NCBI GenBank assembly: GCA_964342805.1
Contig: CAYFHQ010000119.1
Location: 1 to 9,796, forward strand
Source: CAYFHQ01 sp964342805
GTDB lineage: Bacteria > Bacillota > Clostridia > Peptostreptococcales > Acidaminobacteraceae
Length of the DNA stretch: 9,796 bases
Direction of reading: 5' to 3'
The notes under the pieces were generated by a model. The model made no database searches. It saw only the letters and a program-made list of their open reading frames with translations, and was not told the origin of the DNA. The position numbers were made by a program, and so were the translations under genes. How positions within the stretch are numbered: position 1 is the first letter of the stretch; each line of letters opens with the position of its first letter. Below are positions 1-5,653 of the stretch, in pieces.

Positions 1-948
1 CTGGACCCGGCCAATATCGCCTCTGCCATTCAGACCGTCCAGCCCGCTGTAGTCGACGTCAGTAGTGGGGTGGAGAGTGGGGGCCACAAGGACCCAGTAA
101 AAATGGCCGCTTTTGTGAAGGCTGTCCGCAGAAGCCAGACGTCTCCAGGAAGACCGTCTAACATTCAGGCCAAGTTTGACCAAAAAAAGCGACAAGGGTC
201 CTCCACTTTGGTTGGCTACCTGACCTGTGGCTATCCGGACCTGGCTTCCACGGTGGAACTGGCCCTTTCCTTAGAAGAGGCTGGGGTCGACGTCCTGGAA
301 CTGGGGGTGCCCATTCCAGACTCCCTGGCCGACGGGCCGGTCATCCGCCAGGCTTCCAAAACAGCCCTGGCCAAGGGCTTTGGCCTGGACGACGTCTTCA
401 CCTGCGCCAGGGCCATCAGGGCCCAATCGAACATGCCCCTGGTGGTCATGACCTACTACAGCACGGTCTTTCACTATGGGGAGGAGGCCTTCGCTCATGC
501 CTGTGTCAATAGCGGTGTAGACGGCCTCTTGGTCGCAGACCTCCCCCATGGGTCCAGTGGTACCTTGAAGTCTATCTGCCAAGACCAAGGTCTGGACTTG
601 ATCCCCCTCATAGCCCCATCTACAGGTGAGCGCATGGCAGGCCTTGTCCACCAGGCAGGTGGTTTTGTTTACTGCCTGTCCTATGCTGGCCAAACCGGCG
701 GCAAAAAGACCTTTGATCCTGGCTTGGCCCAGACCATGGCCTGCCTCCGTGAGCATACAAGCCTTCCCCTGGCCATCGGTTTTGGCATTTCCACACCAGA
801 CATGGCCAGGGCCATGAAGGCCCATGGAGACGGGGTGGTGGTCGGCAGTGCCATAACTCAAAAAATCACTTCGGGCCTTGCCAAAGGAAAACTCCTGGAA
901 GACGTCCTCCCCTTTGTCCGGTCCCTTCGTCAGGCCCTGGATGAATAG
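1..948 (+). CDS. trpA: TrpF-TrpA fusion protein, 5' partial (phosphoribosylanthranilate isomerase C-terminus + tryptophan synthase alpha chain)
   Basis: The frame is open from the first base, so the gene starts upstream. The first ~45 codons match the end of TrpF: an LDPANI segment, then DVSSGVE at 55-75 (phosphate-binding loop of the TrpF barrel), then KDPVKMAAFVKAVR. With no stop, ~10 linker residues lead into TrpA at NIQAKF (about 160). TrpA cleaves indole-3-glycerol phosphate to indole and glyceraldehyde 3-phosphate in the cytoplasm and passes indole to TrpB. The catalytic Glu (GAA 298-300, in VLELGVP) and Asp (GAC 331-333, in LADGP) are present, as are MTYY, QTGG and the phosphate-binding GFGIST and VVVGSAI motifs. 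The loop between the catalytic acids reads PIPDS instead of the usual PFSDP. The GTG at 70 lies inside the TrpF motif and has no ribosome binding site, so it is not a credible start. No trpB is seen here. The TrpA identity is secure; the fusion is read directly but could reflect a lost stop. Confidence 0.93.
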   Translation: MDPANIASAIQTVQPAVVDVSSGVESGGHKDPVKMAAFVKAVRRSQTSPGRPSNIQAKFDQKKRQGSSTLVGYLTCGYPDLASTVELALSLEEAGVDVLELGVPIPDSLADGPVIRQASKTALAKGFGLDDVFTCARAIRAQSNMPLVVMTYYSTVFHYGEEAFAHACVNSGVDGLLVADLPHGSSGTLKSICQDQGLDLIPLIAPSTGERMAGLVHQAGGFVYCLSYAGQTGGKKTFDPGLAQTMACLREHTSLPLAIGFGISTPDMARAMKAHGDGVVVGSAITQKITSGLAKGKLLEDVLPFVRSLRQALDE

Positions 949-963
949 GCTTTGTTGCATTAA

Positions 964-998
964 AAAAGGTCACGCTTTTTTCTCGTGACCTTTTGTCT
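964..998. terminator. Bidirectional intrinsic terminator after the trp operon
   Basis: A perfect 11-bp stem pairs 964-974 (AAAAGGTCACG) with 984-994 (CGTGACCTTTT) across a 9-nt loop. On the plus strand it is followed by a T-rich tract, 16 bases after the trpA stop. Read on the minus strand the stem ends in six Ts, so it can also stop transcription of the convergent small gene that ends at 1086. Confidence 0.88.
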
Positions 999-1085
999 TT
1001 CCCATTTGCTTAATGTCTACTTTTTGCCAGTCTAGTTTGACACTCGAAACTCAGGCGTGTCGCTATAGTGGACTTTTGCTTGTTC

Positions 1086-1481
1086 TTACGCTTCAATAAA
1101 AGCCTGAACTTCATCGTTCATATCGCTATAGAAGCCCTTGGTATTGTGGCCCCAGCCATTGTTCCGGGCCAGACGGTTGATCTGCATGGCCGCTGTAACA
1201 CTGTTGGCCAAGGTCACAAACTTGATATGACCTATCTGGTCACTCATGGACGAAGACTCTGCCCAAATCTCATTGATTTCTTGGGCCCAAACACCCTTGG
1301 CGTCACGGCTGTCGATAATTACAGCCTTGATCCCTGGTCGAGTAGCTGCATGGACCAGAAGTTCTCCAATGCCTCTTGCCTCGTCCATGGAAACCTTAAA
1401 GCTGGTGTGTTTCACGAAAAATAGGTTGCCTTCTTGCCAGTATGTTGTTGTTTCAGGTAGTTTCTTATCAAATTTATTCAT
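1086..1481 (-). CDS. Small soluble protein of unknown function, possibly STAS/SpoIIAA-like
   Basis: This gene encodes 131 residues without a signal peptide or membrane segment, so it is probably cytoplasmic. The start at 1481 is supported by a full TAAGGAGG at 1488-1495, six bases upstream. I do not recognise a named family. The pattern resembles small alpha/beta SpoIIAA/STAS-like proteins: an N-terminal strand pair (TTYWQEGNLFFVKHTSF), a helix with acidic residues (SMDEARGIGELLVHAA), a central strand KAVIIDSRDAKG (about 52-63), a further helix, another strand HIKFVTLANS, and a C-terminal helix NDEVQAFIEA. This is a fold guess from the predicted pattern, not a demonstrated homology. The gene diverges from a TetR-family regulator, and its promoter is covered by two palindromic sites, so it is probably that regulator's target. 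It shares the terminator at 964-998. Function unknown. Confidence 0.85.
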   Translation of the reverse strand: MNKFDKKLPETTTYWQEGNLFFVKHTSFKVSMDEARGIGELLVHAATRPGIKAVIIDSRDAKGVWAQEINEIWAESSSMSDQIGHIKFVTLANSVTAAMQINRLARNNGWGHNTKGFYSDMNDEVQAFIEA

Positions 1482-1546
1482 GGTCTGCCTCCTTATGGCT
1501 TATCCCTTTATAATCGCCCTTCACGGTGAAAGGTTATTCTTCGTTT

Positions 1547-1597
1547 AGTAACAAGGTGTTCCTTACAACCCTCAGTATAAGTAACACCTTGTTACTT
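1547..1597. promoter_or_regulatory. Two palindromic operators, probable TetR-family binding sites
   Basis: Operator 2 (1579-1597) is AAGTAACA-CCT-TGTTACTT, a perfect palindrome with 8-bp arms. Operator 1 (1547-1563) is AGTAACA-AGG-TGTTCCT, the same site with one arm mismatch. The two are inverted copies sharing an exact 14-bp inverted repeat (1547-1560 and 1583-1596). Operator 2 fills the spacer of the minus-strand promoter and operator 1 lies just past its predicted start point. Binding at either would block transcription of the gene at 1086-1481. Assignment to the adjacent TetR protein is inferred from position and symmetry. Confidence 0.75.
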
Positions 1598-1602
1598 GTC
1601 AA
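1574..1602 (-). promoter_or_regulatory. Promoter of the STAS-like small gene
   Basis: On the minus strand a perfect -35 TTGACA (1602-1597) is followed by a 17-bp spacer and a -10 TATACT (1579-1574), giving a start near 1567 and a leader of roughly 85 bases. The spacer is almost entirely the operator palindrome. Confidence 0.8.
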
Positions 1603-1663
1603 CGGTTTTTTTGAATTATTTTCTGACAATTGTATTGATCAGCAAAATATAATATACACATCG

Positions 1664-1692
1664 TTGCTTATATAGGCTTTACATGCTATACT
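1664..1692 (+). promoter_or_regulatory. Promoter of the TetR-family regulator gene
   Basis: The elements are -35 TTGCTT (1664-1669), a 17-bp spacer, and -10 TATACT (1687-1692) preceded by an extended -10 TG (1684-1685). A second possible -10 TATAAT lies at 1648-1653 with a poorly spaced CTGACA at 1623-1628. A GTAAC half-site-like sequence follows the -10, so mild autoregulation is possible but not demonstrated. Confidence 0.55.
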
Positions 1693-1716
1693 GTAACCAG
1701 TAAAAGAGGTGATATG

Positions 1717-2373
1717 ATGGCATTTGAACGTGCAAGAAATGAAGAAAACAAACGTATTCGATTAGAGCAAATAAAAGAAGCAGCCCTCAAGTTGTTTGAC
1801 GAGCTGCCCTTCTTTGAAATTACATTGTCTAAAATCGGCAAAGAGATTAACTTCACCCGGGCCAACCTATATAAGTACGTCAGCTCCAAAGAAGACATTT
1901 ACCTGTTTATCCTCCTGGACGAAATGGAGGCCCTTGTTGTGGAAATGGAGGCTGCCCTCCTAAAGGACGAGCCCCTAGCGCCTAAAGAACTGGCCACCCA
2001 GTGGGCCCGGATCTTGAACACCCATCCAAGGTATATGAAACTCATGTCCCTCCTGGGGACCATGATTGAGCAAAACGCCAAGATGGACACCCTGGTTGAC
2101 TTCAAAAACCAGCTCATGATCCTCTTCCTTAGGAAGAACGACATCCTGGCTAAAAACCTGCCGGACTTTACAGAAGCAGAAATCTACCGGCTTTCAGACT
2201 ATATTAGTTCCTTGGTGATGGGCCGGTTTGCCCAGTGTAAACCCTCAGAAGTTCAGTTGGAAGCCATGGACAAGGCCAATTTTGACTTTAAGGTCCCCGA
2301 CTTTGAGTCTTCCTTTGCAGACGTCGTCCTCCTGCTCATAAATGGGATCAAGGTGTCCAAGTTGTCCCTGTAA
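1717..2373 (+). CDS. TetR/AcrR-family transcriptional regulator
   Basis: This is a cytoplasmic one-component repressor of about 218 residues, a normal length for the family. The N-terminal domain has the TetR helix-turn-helix: helix 1 RIRLEQIKEAALKLFDE, then FFEITLSKIGKEINFTRANLYKYVSSKEDIY (about residues 33-62), where the KxxLY/xYxxSKEDIY signature ends the recognition helix. The remaining ~155 helical residues form the ligand-binding and dimerisation domain; the ligand cannot be predicted. Two ATGs are adjacent (1714 and 1717). The AGAGGTGAT at 1705-1713 sits better for 1717 (7 bases after GAGG) than for 1714 (4 bases). The gene diverges from the small gene at 1086-1481, whose promoter carries two palindromic operators, so repression of that gene is the likely role. 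It ends facing metG, with a shared terminator between. Confidence 0.92.
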   Translation: MAFERARNEENKRIRLEQIKEAALKLFDELPFFEITLSKIGKEINFTRANLYKYVSSKEDIYLFILLDEMEALVVEMEAALLKDEPLAPKELATQWARILNTHPRYMKLMSLLGTMIEQNAKMDTLVDFKNQLMILFLRKNDILAKNLPDFTEAEIYRLSDYISSLVMGRFAQCKPSEVQLEAMDKANFDFKVPDFESSFADVVLLLINGIKVSKLSL

Positions 2374-2458
2374 GCGGACTCAGAGTCACAAGGCTGGAAG
2401 GCGCCTTCCCTCAACATGTGTAGGCCCCAACCTTACTCAGCTTTAATCCAAAAACCAC

Positions 2459-2498
2459 AAAACGCCGACTCACTGCAACCAGTGATGTCGGCGTTTTT
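2459..2498. terminator. Bidirectional terminator between the tetR-type gene and metG
   Basis: The 11-bp stem AAAACGCCGAC (2459-2469) pairs with GTCGGCGTTTT (2487-2497). It extends inward through TCACT/AGTGA with one bulged T and a 6-nt loop. Ts follow on the plus strand, and on the minus strand the stem ends in TTTT followed by a T-rich stretch. It serves the two convergent genes. Confidence 0.85.
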
Positions 2499-2552
2499 AC
2501 TAACCATAATAATCTTGTAGCTCCCCCTCTGACACTTGTCATGGGAACTGAA

Positions 2553-4508
2553 TTAGGAGACTTTAGCCCCTGACGCAATATCAGCCGTCACCAGCTTCAG
2601 CTCGTCACCAGCAGTTGCAGCCAGGATCATGCCCTCAGACTTGACACCACGAAGCTTGGCTGGCTTGAGGTTGGCCACGAGAATGACCTTCATGCCTACC
2701 AGTTCCTCGCAGGTATAGTGCTTGGCAATACCCGAAACCACCTGGCGGTCTTCCTCGCCCACTTTTAGTTTGAGGACCAAAAGCTTGTCAGCGTCTGGGT
2801 GCTTTTCAGCAGAAACAACTTCTGCCACCTTAAACTCCACCTTAAAGAAGTCGTCAATGGTGATAATGCCAGGAACCTCTTCCTTCTTGGCCTTCTTTTC
2901 TTTCTTCTTTTTCTCTTCCTTCTTCGGAGCTTCGGTTTTTACACCACCCGCTTCAGCAAGAGCAGCCAATTCCTTCTTAATGTCAATTCGAGGGAAGAGG
3001 GCTTCACCCTTGTGAACCTTGGTACCCGCTTCAAGAAGGCCAAAGATCTTAGACGCTTCCCAAACGGTCTTTTCCCCTTCAACAACACCAATTTGTTCCC
3101 AAATCTTACGGGAAGTATGGGGCATAAAGGACTGGATCAGAACGGAAATCACCCGGATAGACTCCATGAGGTTGTAGAGGACTGTGTCCAGCTTTGGCTT
3201 GTCAGCTTCCTCTTTTGCCAGAATCCACGGAGCTGTTTCGTCAATGTACTTGTTGGTCCGGCGAACCAGTTTCCAAATCTCCTCTAGGGCATTGGAGTAG
3301 TCCAGCTTGTCCATGCGGGCTTCCACACGGGCAGCCGTAGAAACAGCCAGCTTCTTAAGGTCTTCATCAAACTCAAGAACAGCCTCTGCCTTTGGAAGAA
3401 CACCACCGTCGTATTTCTCAACCATGGCAATGGTACGGCTAACCAGGTTGCCCAGGTCATTGGCCAGGTCAGAGTTAATCCGTGTAAGCAGAACTTCATT
3501 GTTGAAGTTTCCGTCAGAACCAAAGGAGTACTCCCTAAGGAGGAAGTACTTGAGAGCGTCTACCCCGTAACGGTCAATCAGAACCACTGGGTCAACAACA
3601 TTACCAATGGACTTGGACATCTTGCCACCATCCAGCAGCAACCAGCCATGGCCAAAGACCATCTTTGGTACTTCAATATCCAGAGCCATAAGCATAGCTG
3701 GCCAGATAATAGTATGGAATCGAACAATTTCCTTGCCCACCAACTGGACATTGGCTGGCCAGAACTGCTTGAACTTTTCCTCGTTTTCAGGATAGCCCAG
3801 GGCCGTAATATAGTTACTTAGGGCGTCCAACCACACGTAAATGACATGCTTTTCGTCAAATGGTGCTGGAATACCCCAGTCAAAACTTGTCCGCGTGATA
3901 CAAAGGTCTTCTAGACCTGGATCAATAAAGTTTTTGATCATTTCATTGGCCCGGCTCTGAGGCAGTAGGAACTCACCGCCAGCCAGGAGGTCACGAATAC
4001 GGCCTGCATAGTTGGATAGCTTAAAGAAGTAGGCTTCTTCAGACGTTTTTTCCACAGGACGACCACAGTCGGGACAGTTGCCTTCTACCAATTGTGTCTC
4101 TGTCCAGAAGGACTCACAAGGTGTACAGTACCAGCCCTCATAGGCACTCTTGTAGATGTCACCCTTGTCATACAACTTTTGAGCGATCATCTGCACCCGG
4201 CGCATATGGTCTTCATCCGTCGTCCGGATAAACTGGTCATAGGAAATCTCCATGGTTGACCACAGGTCCTTAATGTCCTTAATCATGCCATCCAGGTAGA
4301 GCTTGGGAGCCATGCCCTTTTCCTTGGCTACATTTTCGATTTTCTGACCGTGTTCATCGGTTCCCGTAAGGAACATAACGTCATACCCTAGGGCACGCTT
4401 GAACCGTGCAATGGCGTCTGCTGCCACCGTCGTGTAGGTATGACCGATGTGTAGCTTGTCACTTGGATAGTAGATCGGTGTCGTTACGTAAAATGATCCT
4501 TTGCTCAT
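2553..4508 (-). CDS. metG: Methionyl-tRNA synthetase
   Basis: This cytoplasmic class I aminoacyl-tRNA synthetase charges tRNA(Met) with methionine using ATP, for both initiation and elongation. It is 651 residues, the usual length for Bacillota enzymes with a C-terminal tRNA-binding domain. The signature HIGH is at residues 20-23 and KMSKS at 296-300. A zinc knuckle in the connective domain has CTPC (128-131) and CPDC (145-148), so this is a four-cysteine, single-zinc form. The anticodon-binding helical domain covers roughly 350-510. A Lys/Glu-rich low-complexity linker (about 524-545) leads to an OB-fold tRNA-binding domain (about 548-651: FFKVEFKVAEVVSAEKHPDADKLLVLKLKVG). The start has AAGGAGG at 4515-4521, six bases upstream. 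The gene is preceded by a complete methionine-type T-box leader, so expression should rise when uncharged tRNA(Met) accumulates. It appears monocistronic. Confidence 0.98.
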   Translation of the reverse strand: MSKGSFYVTTPIYYPSDKLHIGHTYTTVAADAIARFKRALGYDVMFLTGTDEHGQKIENVAKEKGMAPKLYLDGMIKDIKDLWSTMEISYDQFIRTTDEDHMRRVQMIAQKLYDKGDIYKSAYEGWYCTPCESFWTETQLVEGNCPDCGRPVEKTSEEAYFFKLSNYAGRIRDLLAGGEFLLPQSRANEMIKNFIDPGLEDLCITRTSFDWGIPAPFDEKHVIYVWLDALSNYITALGYPENEEKFKQFWPANVQLVGKEIVRFHTIIWPAMLMALDIEVPKMVFGHGWLLLDGGKMSKSIGNVVDPVVLIDRYGVDALKYFLLREYSFGSDGNFNNEVLLTRINSDLANDLGNLVSRTIAMVEKYDGGVLPKAEAVLEFDEDLKKLAVSTAARVEARMDKLDYSNALEEIWKLVRRTNKYIDETAPWILAKEEADKPKLDTVLYNLMESIRVISVLIQSFMPHTSRKIWEQIGVVEGEKTVWEASKIFGLLEAGTKVHKGEALFPRIDIKKELAALAEAGGVKTEAPKKEEKKKKEKKAKKEEVPGIITIDDFFKVEFKVAEVVSAEKHPDADKLLVLKLKVGEEDRQVVSGIAKHYTCEELVGMKVILVANLKPAKLRGVKSEGMILAATAGDELKLVTADIASGAKVS

Positions 4509-4528
4509 GTGTTGCCTCCTTCTATATT

Positions 4529-4556
4529 CGCCAACCGGCGCACCCCGGTCACGGGG
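4529..4556 (-). other. Two small GC hairpins between the T-box terminator and metG
   Basis: In the metG transcript, CCCCG-TGAC-CGGGG (4556-4543) is followed two bases later by CGCC-GGTT-GGCG (4540-4529), just upstream of the ribosome binding site. They are not part of the T-box core. They may protect the 5' end of a processed metG mRNA, but that is inference. Confidence 0.5.
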
Positions 4557-4562
4557 CTTGTG

Positions 4563-4611
4563 TTCAAAAAATAAAAAAACACTCCGCGCCTTTCACTAAA
4601 GGGACGAAGTG
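4563..4611 (-). terminator. T-box-controlled intrinsic terminator of metG
   Basis: In the minus-strand transcript the hairpin runs from 4611 to 4580: CACTTCG pairs with CGGAGTG at the base and CCCTTT with AAAGG near the loop, followed by seven Ts, an A and six more Ts. Its 5' arm directly follows the T-box, as needed for the choice between terminator and antiterminator. Confidence 0.85.
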
Positions 4612-4827
4612 GTCGTGGTACCACCCTTTTTCATCAAGACTTCACAGTCATGACCTCTGTGTGACAATGTCACTGCGCGATAACGGGCGCTCCCGTTCCA
4701 TGCTTACCCAGGGCTCACATGAAAGGCTCCAAGACCATATTCCACAGCTTTTCAGTACCGGCTCCCACCAACCCCGGCTCTCTAGGACCTTCCAACTGTG
4801 TACTCATCTCTTCAATGCCTCTTACTT
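4580..4827 (-). promoter_or_regulatory. T-box leader (tRNA-Met-sensing riboswitch) of metG
   Basis: The leader reads the ratio of charged to uncharged tRNA(Met). The T-box sequence AGGGTGGTACCACG is at 4627-4614; its UGGU can pair with the ACCA end of uncharged tRNA(Met). The long Stem I region spans about 4815-4725, and in its 3' side the context GTGGAATATGG carries the specifier codon AUG at 4738-4736, matching the Met anticodon. Between Stem I and the T-box are a perfect AACGGG/CCCGTT hairpin (4697-4682) and a GTGAC/GTCAC hairpin. The terminator follows at once. All expected parts are present in order, so the leader is probably functional. Stem I boundaries are approximate. Confidence 0.93.
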
Positions 4828-4833
4828 GGACGT

Positions 4834-4862
4834 ATTATAACACGGACCTTTCCCTTGCGCAA
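4834..4862 (-). promoter_or_regulatory. Promoter of the metG T-box transcript
   Basis: On the minus strand a perfect -10 TATAAT (4839-4834) lies 17 bp after a weak -35 TTGCGC (4862-4857). The -35 lies within a perfect 12-bp palindrome CCTTGCGCAAGG (4853-4864). The start should be near 4827, just ahead of the T-box Stem I. Confidence 0.65.
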
Positions 4863-4879
4863 GGACATGGCCTTCCAAC

Positions 4880-4934
4880 CTTAAGCCTGACTTAAATTTT
4901 CAAGGACCCTTGCCAAAAGTGGATATACTATAAG
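4880..4934 (+). promoter_or_regulatory. Likely promoter region of the two-component operon, with direct repeats
   Basis: A -10 candidate TATACT (4924-4929; alternative TATAAG 4929-4934) lies upstream of the response regulator start. No good -35 is at the right distance, which suggests activator dependence. Upstream, CTTAA is repeated at 4880-4884 and 4891-4895, 11 bp apart, the spacing used by OmpR/PhoB-type regulators. A CAAGG-AC-CCTTG palindrome lies at 4901-4912. Autoregulation by the encoded regulator is possible but inferred. Confidence 0.4.
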
Positions 4935-4954
4935 TAAGAAAAATGGAGGTTGCT

Positions 4955-5653
4955 ATGAAAGCGAAAATTCTCATTGCCGAAGACGACCCGGATATCCGGG
5001 GTCTCATCCGACTACATCTACAAAAGGAAGGCCATACGGTCCTGGAAGCCGCAGACGGTCTAACCGCCCTGAAACTCATAGAAAAAGATGCGCCCCAGCT
5101 GATTATCCTGGACATTATGATGCCACAACTCACTGGCCTAGACGTCTTGCAAACCCTGCGTGCCACCCGGGAAACGCCAGTGATCATGTTGACGGCCCGA
5201 GGAGAGGACTCTGATAAAGTATTGGGCCTTGACCTGGGAGCCGACGACTATCTGCCCAAGCCCTTTTCTGTTCTAGAGCTCATGTCCCGTGTCCGGGCCC
5301 AGCTCAGAAGGGCTTATGCCTTTGGTCAAAATGACTTGAAACCCCAAATGCTGACCAATGGTCCCATTACCATGGACGAAGCCCAGCACTTGGTTCAGGT
5401 TAATGACACCCCTGTGGCCCTGAATCCCACCGAGTTTAAAATCCTCTCCCTCTTTATGAAGTCTCCAGGCCGGGTTTTCACCAAACAGCAAATATACGAA
5501 GGGGCCTGGGAGGAAACCTACTATGGTGACGACAATACCATTATGGTTCATATTAGCCACCTTCGAGACAAACTGGAAGACGACCCCAAGAAACCTCGAT
5601 TTATTCAAACCATCCGGGGTGTCGGATATAGAATGGAAAGGTTCCCTTCATGA
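4955..5653 (+). CDS. OmpR/PhoB-family response regulator
   Basis: This 232-residue cytoplasmic DNA-binding regulator is phosphorylated by a partner kinase. The receiver domain (about 1-115) has the acidic pair ED-D (Glu9, Asp10, Asp11), phospho-acceptor Asp53 in ILDIMMP, Thr80 in MLTARGE and Lys102 in PKPF. The C-terminal winged-helix domain (about 130-230) shows LNPTEFKILSLFMKSPGRVFTKQQIYEGAW, the recognition-helix segment NTIMVHISHLRDKLE, and the terminal hairpin IQTIRGVGYRME. The ATG at 4955 is chosen because TGGAGG at 4944-4949 is a good ribosome binding site five bases before it. An upstream in-frame ATG at 4943 overlaps that site and has none of its own. The stop overlaps the kinase start (ATGA), so translation is coupled. 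The target regulon is unknown, and I do not assign it to a named system such as PhoP, WalR or VanR. Confidence 0.95.
   Translation: MKAKILIAEDDPDIRGLIRLHLQKEGHTVLEAADGLTALKLIEKDAPQLIILDIMMPQLTGLDVLQTLRATRETPVIMLTARGEDSDKVLGLDLGADDYLPKPFSVLELMSRVRAQLRRAYAFGQNDLKPQMLTNGPITMDEAQHLVQVNDTPVALNPTEFKILSLFMKSPGRVFTKQQIYEGAWEETYYGDDNTIMVHISHLRDKLEDDPKKPRFIQTIRGVGYRMERFPS

Noticed and set aside
70..948. GTG at 70 as the start of a stand-alone trpA
   Set aside because: The GTG is the Val of the TrpF DVSSGVE motif, lacks a ribosome binding site, and would give TrpA about 30 extra residues that match TrpF.
271..960. Long minus-strand open frame of 229 codons opposite trpA
   Set aside because: It is antisense to a clearly conserved TrpA, has no ribosome binding site and no recognisable domain; it is a product of codon bias on the other strand.
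1037..1069. TTGACA and TATAGT as a plus-strand promoter
   Set aside because: The spacer is 21 bp, too long, and the downstream frame at 1068-1424 is antisense to the small gene with a good ribosome binding site.
4943..4957. ATG at 4943 as the response regulator start
   Set aside because: That ATG overlaps the TGGAGG used by the ATG at 4955 and has no ribosome binding site; family members begin at the MKAKILIAEDD position.
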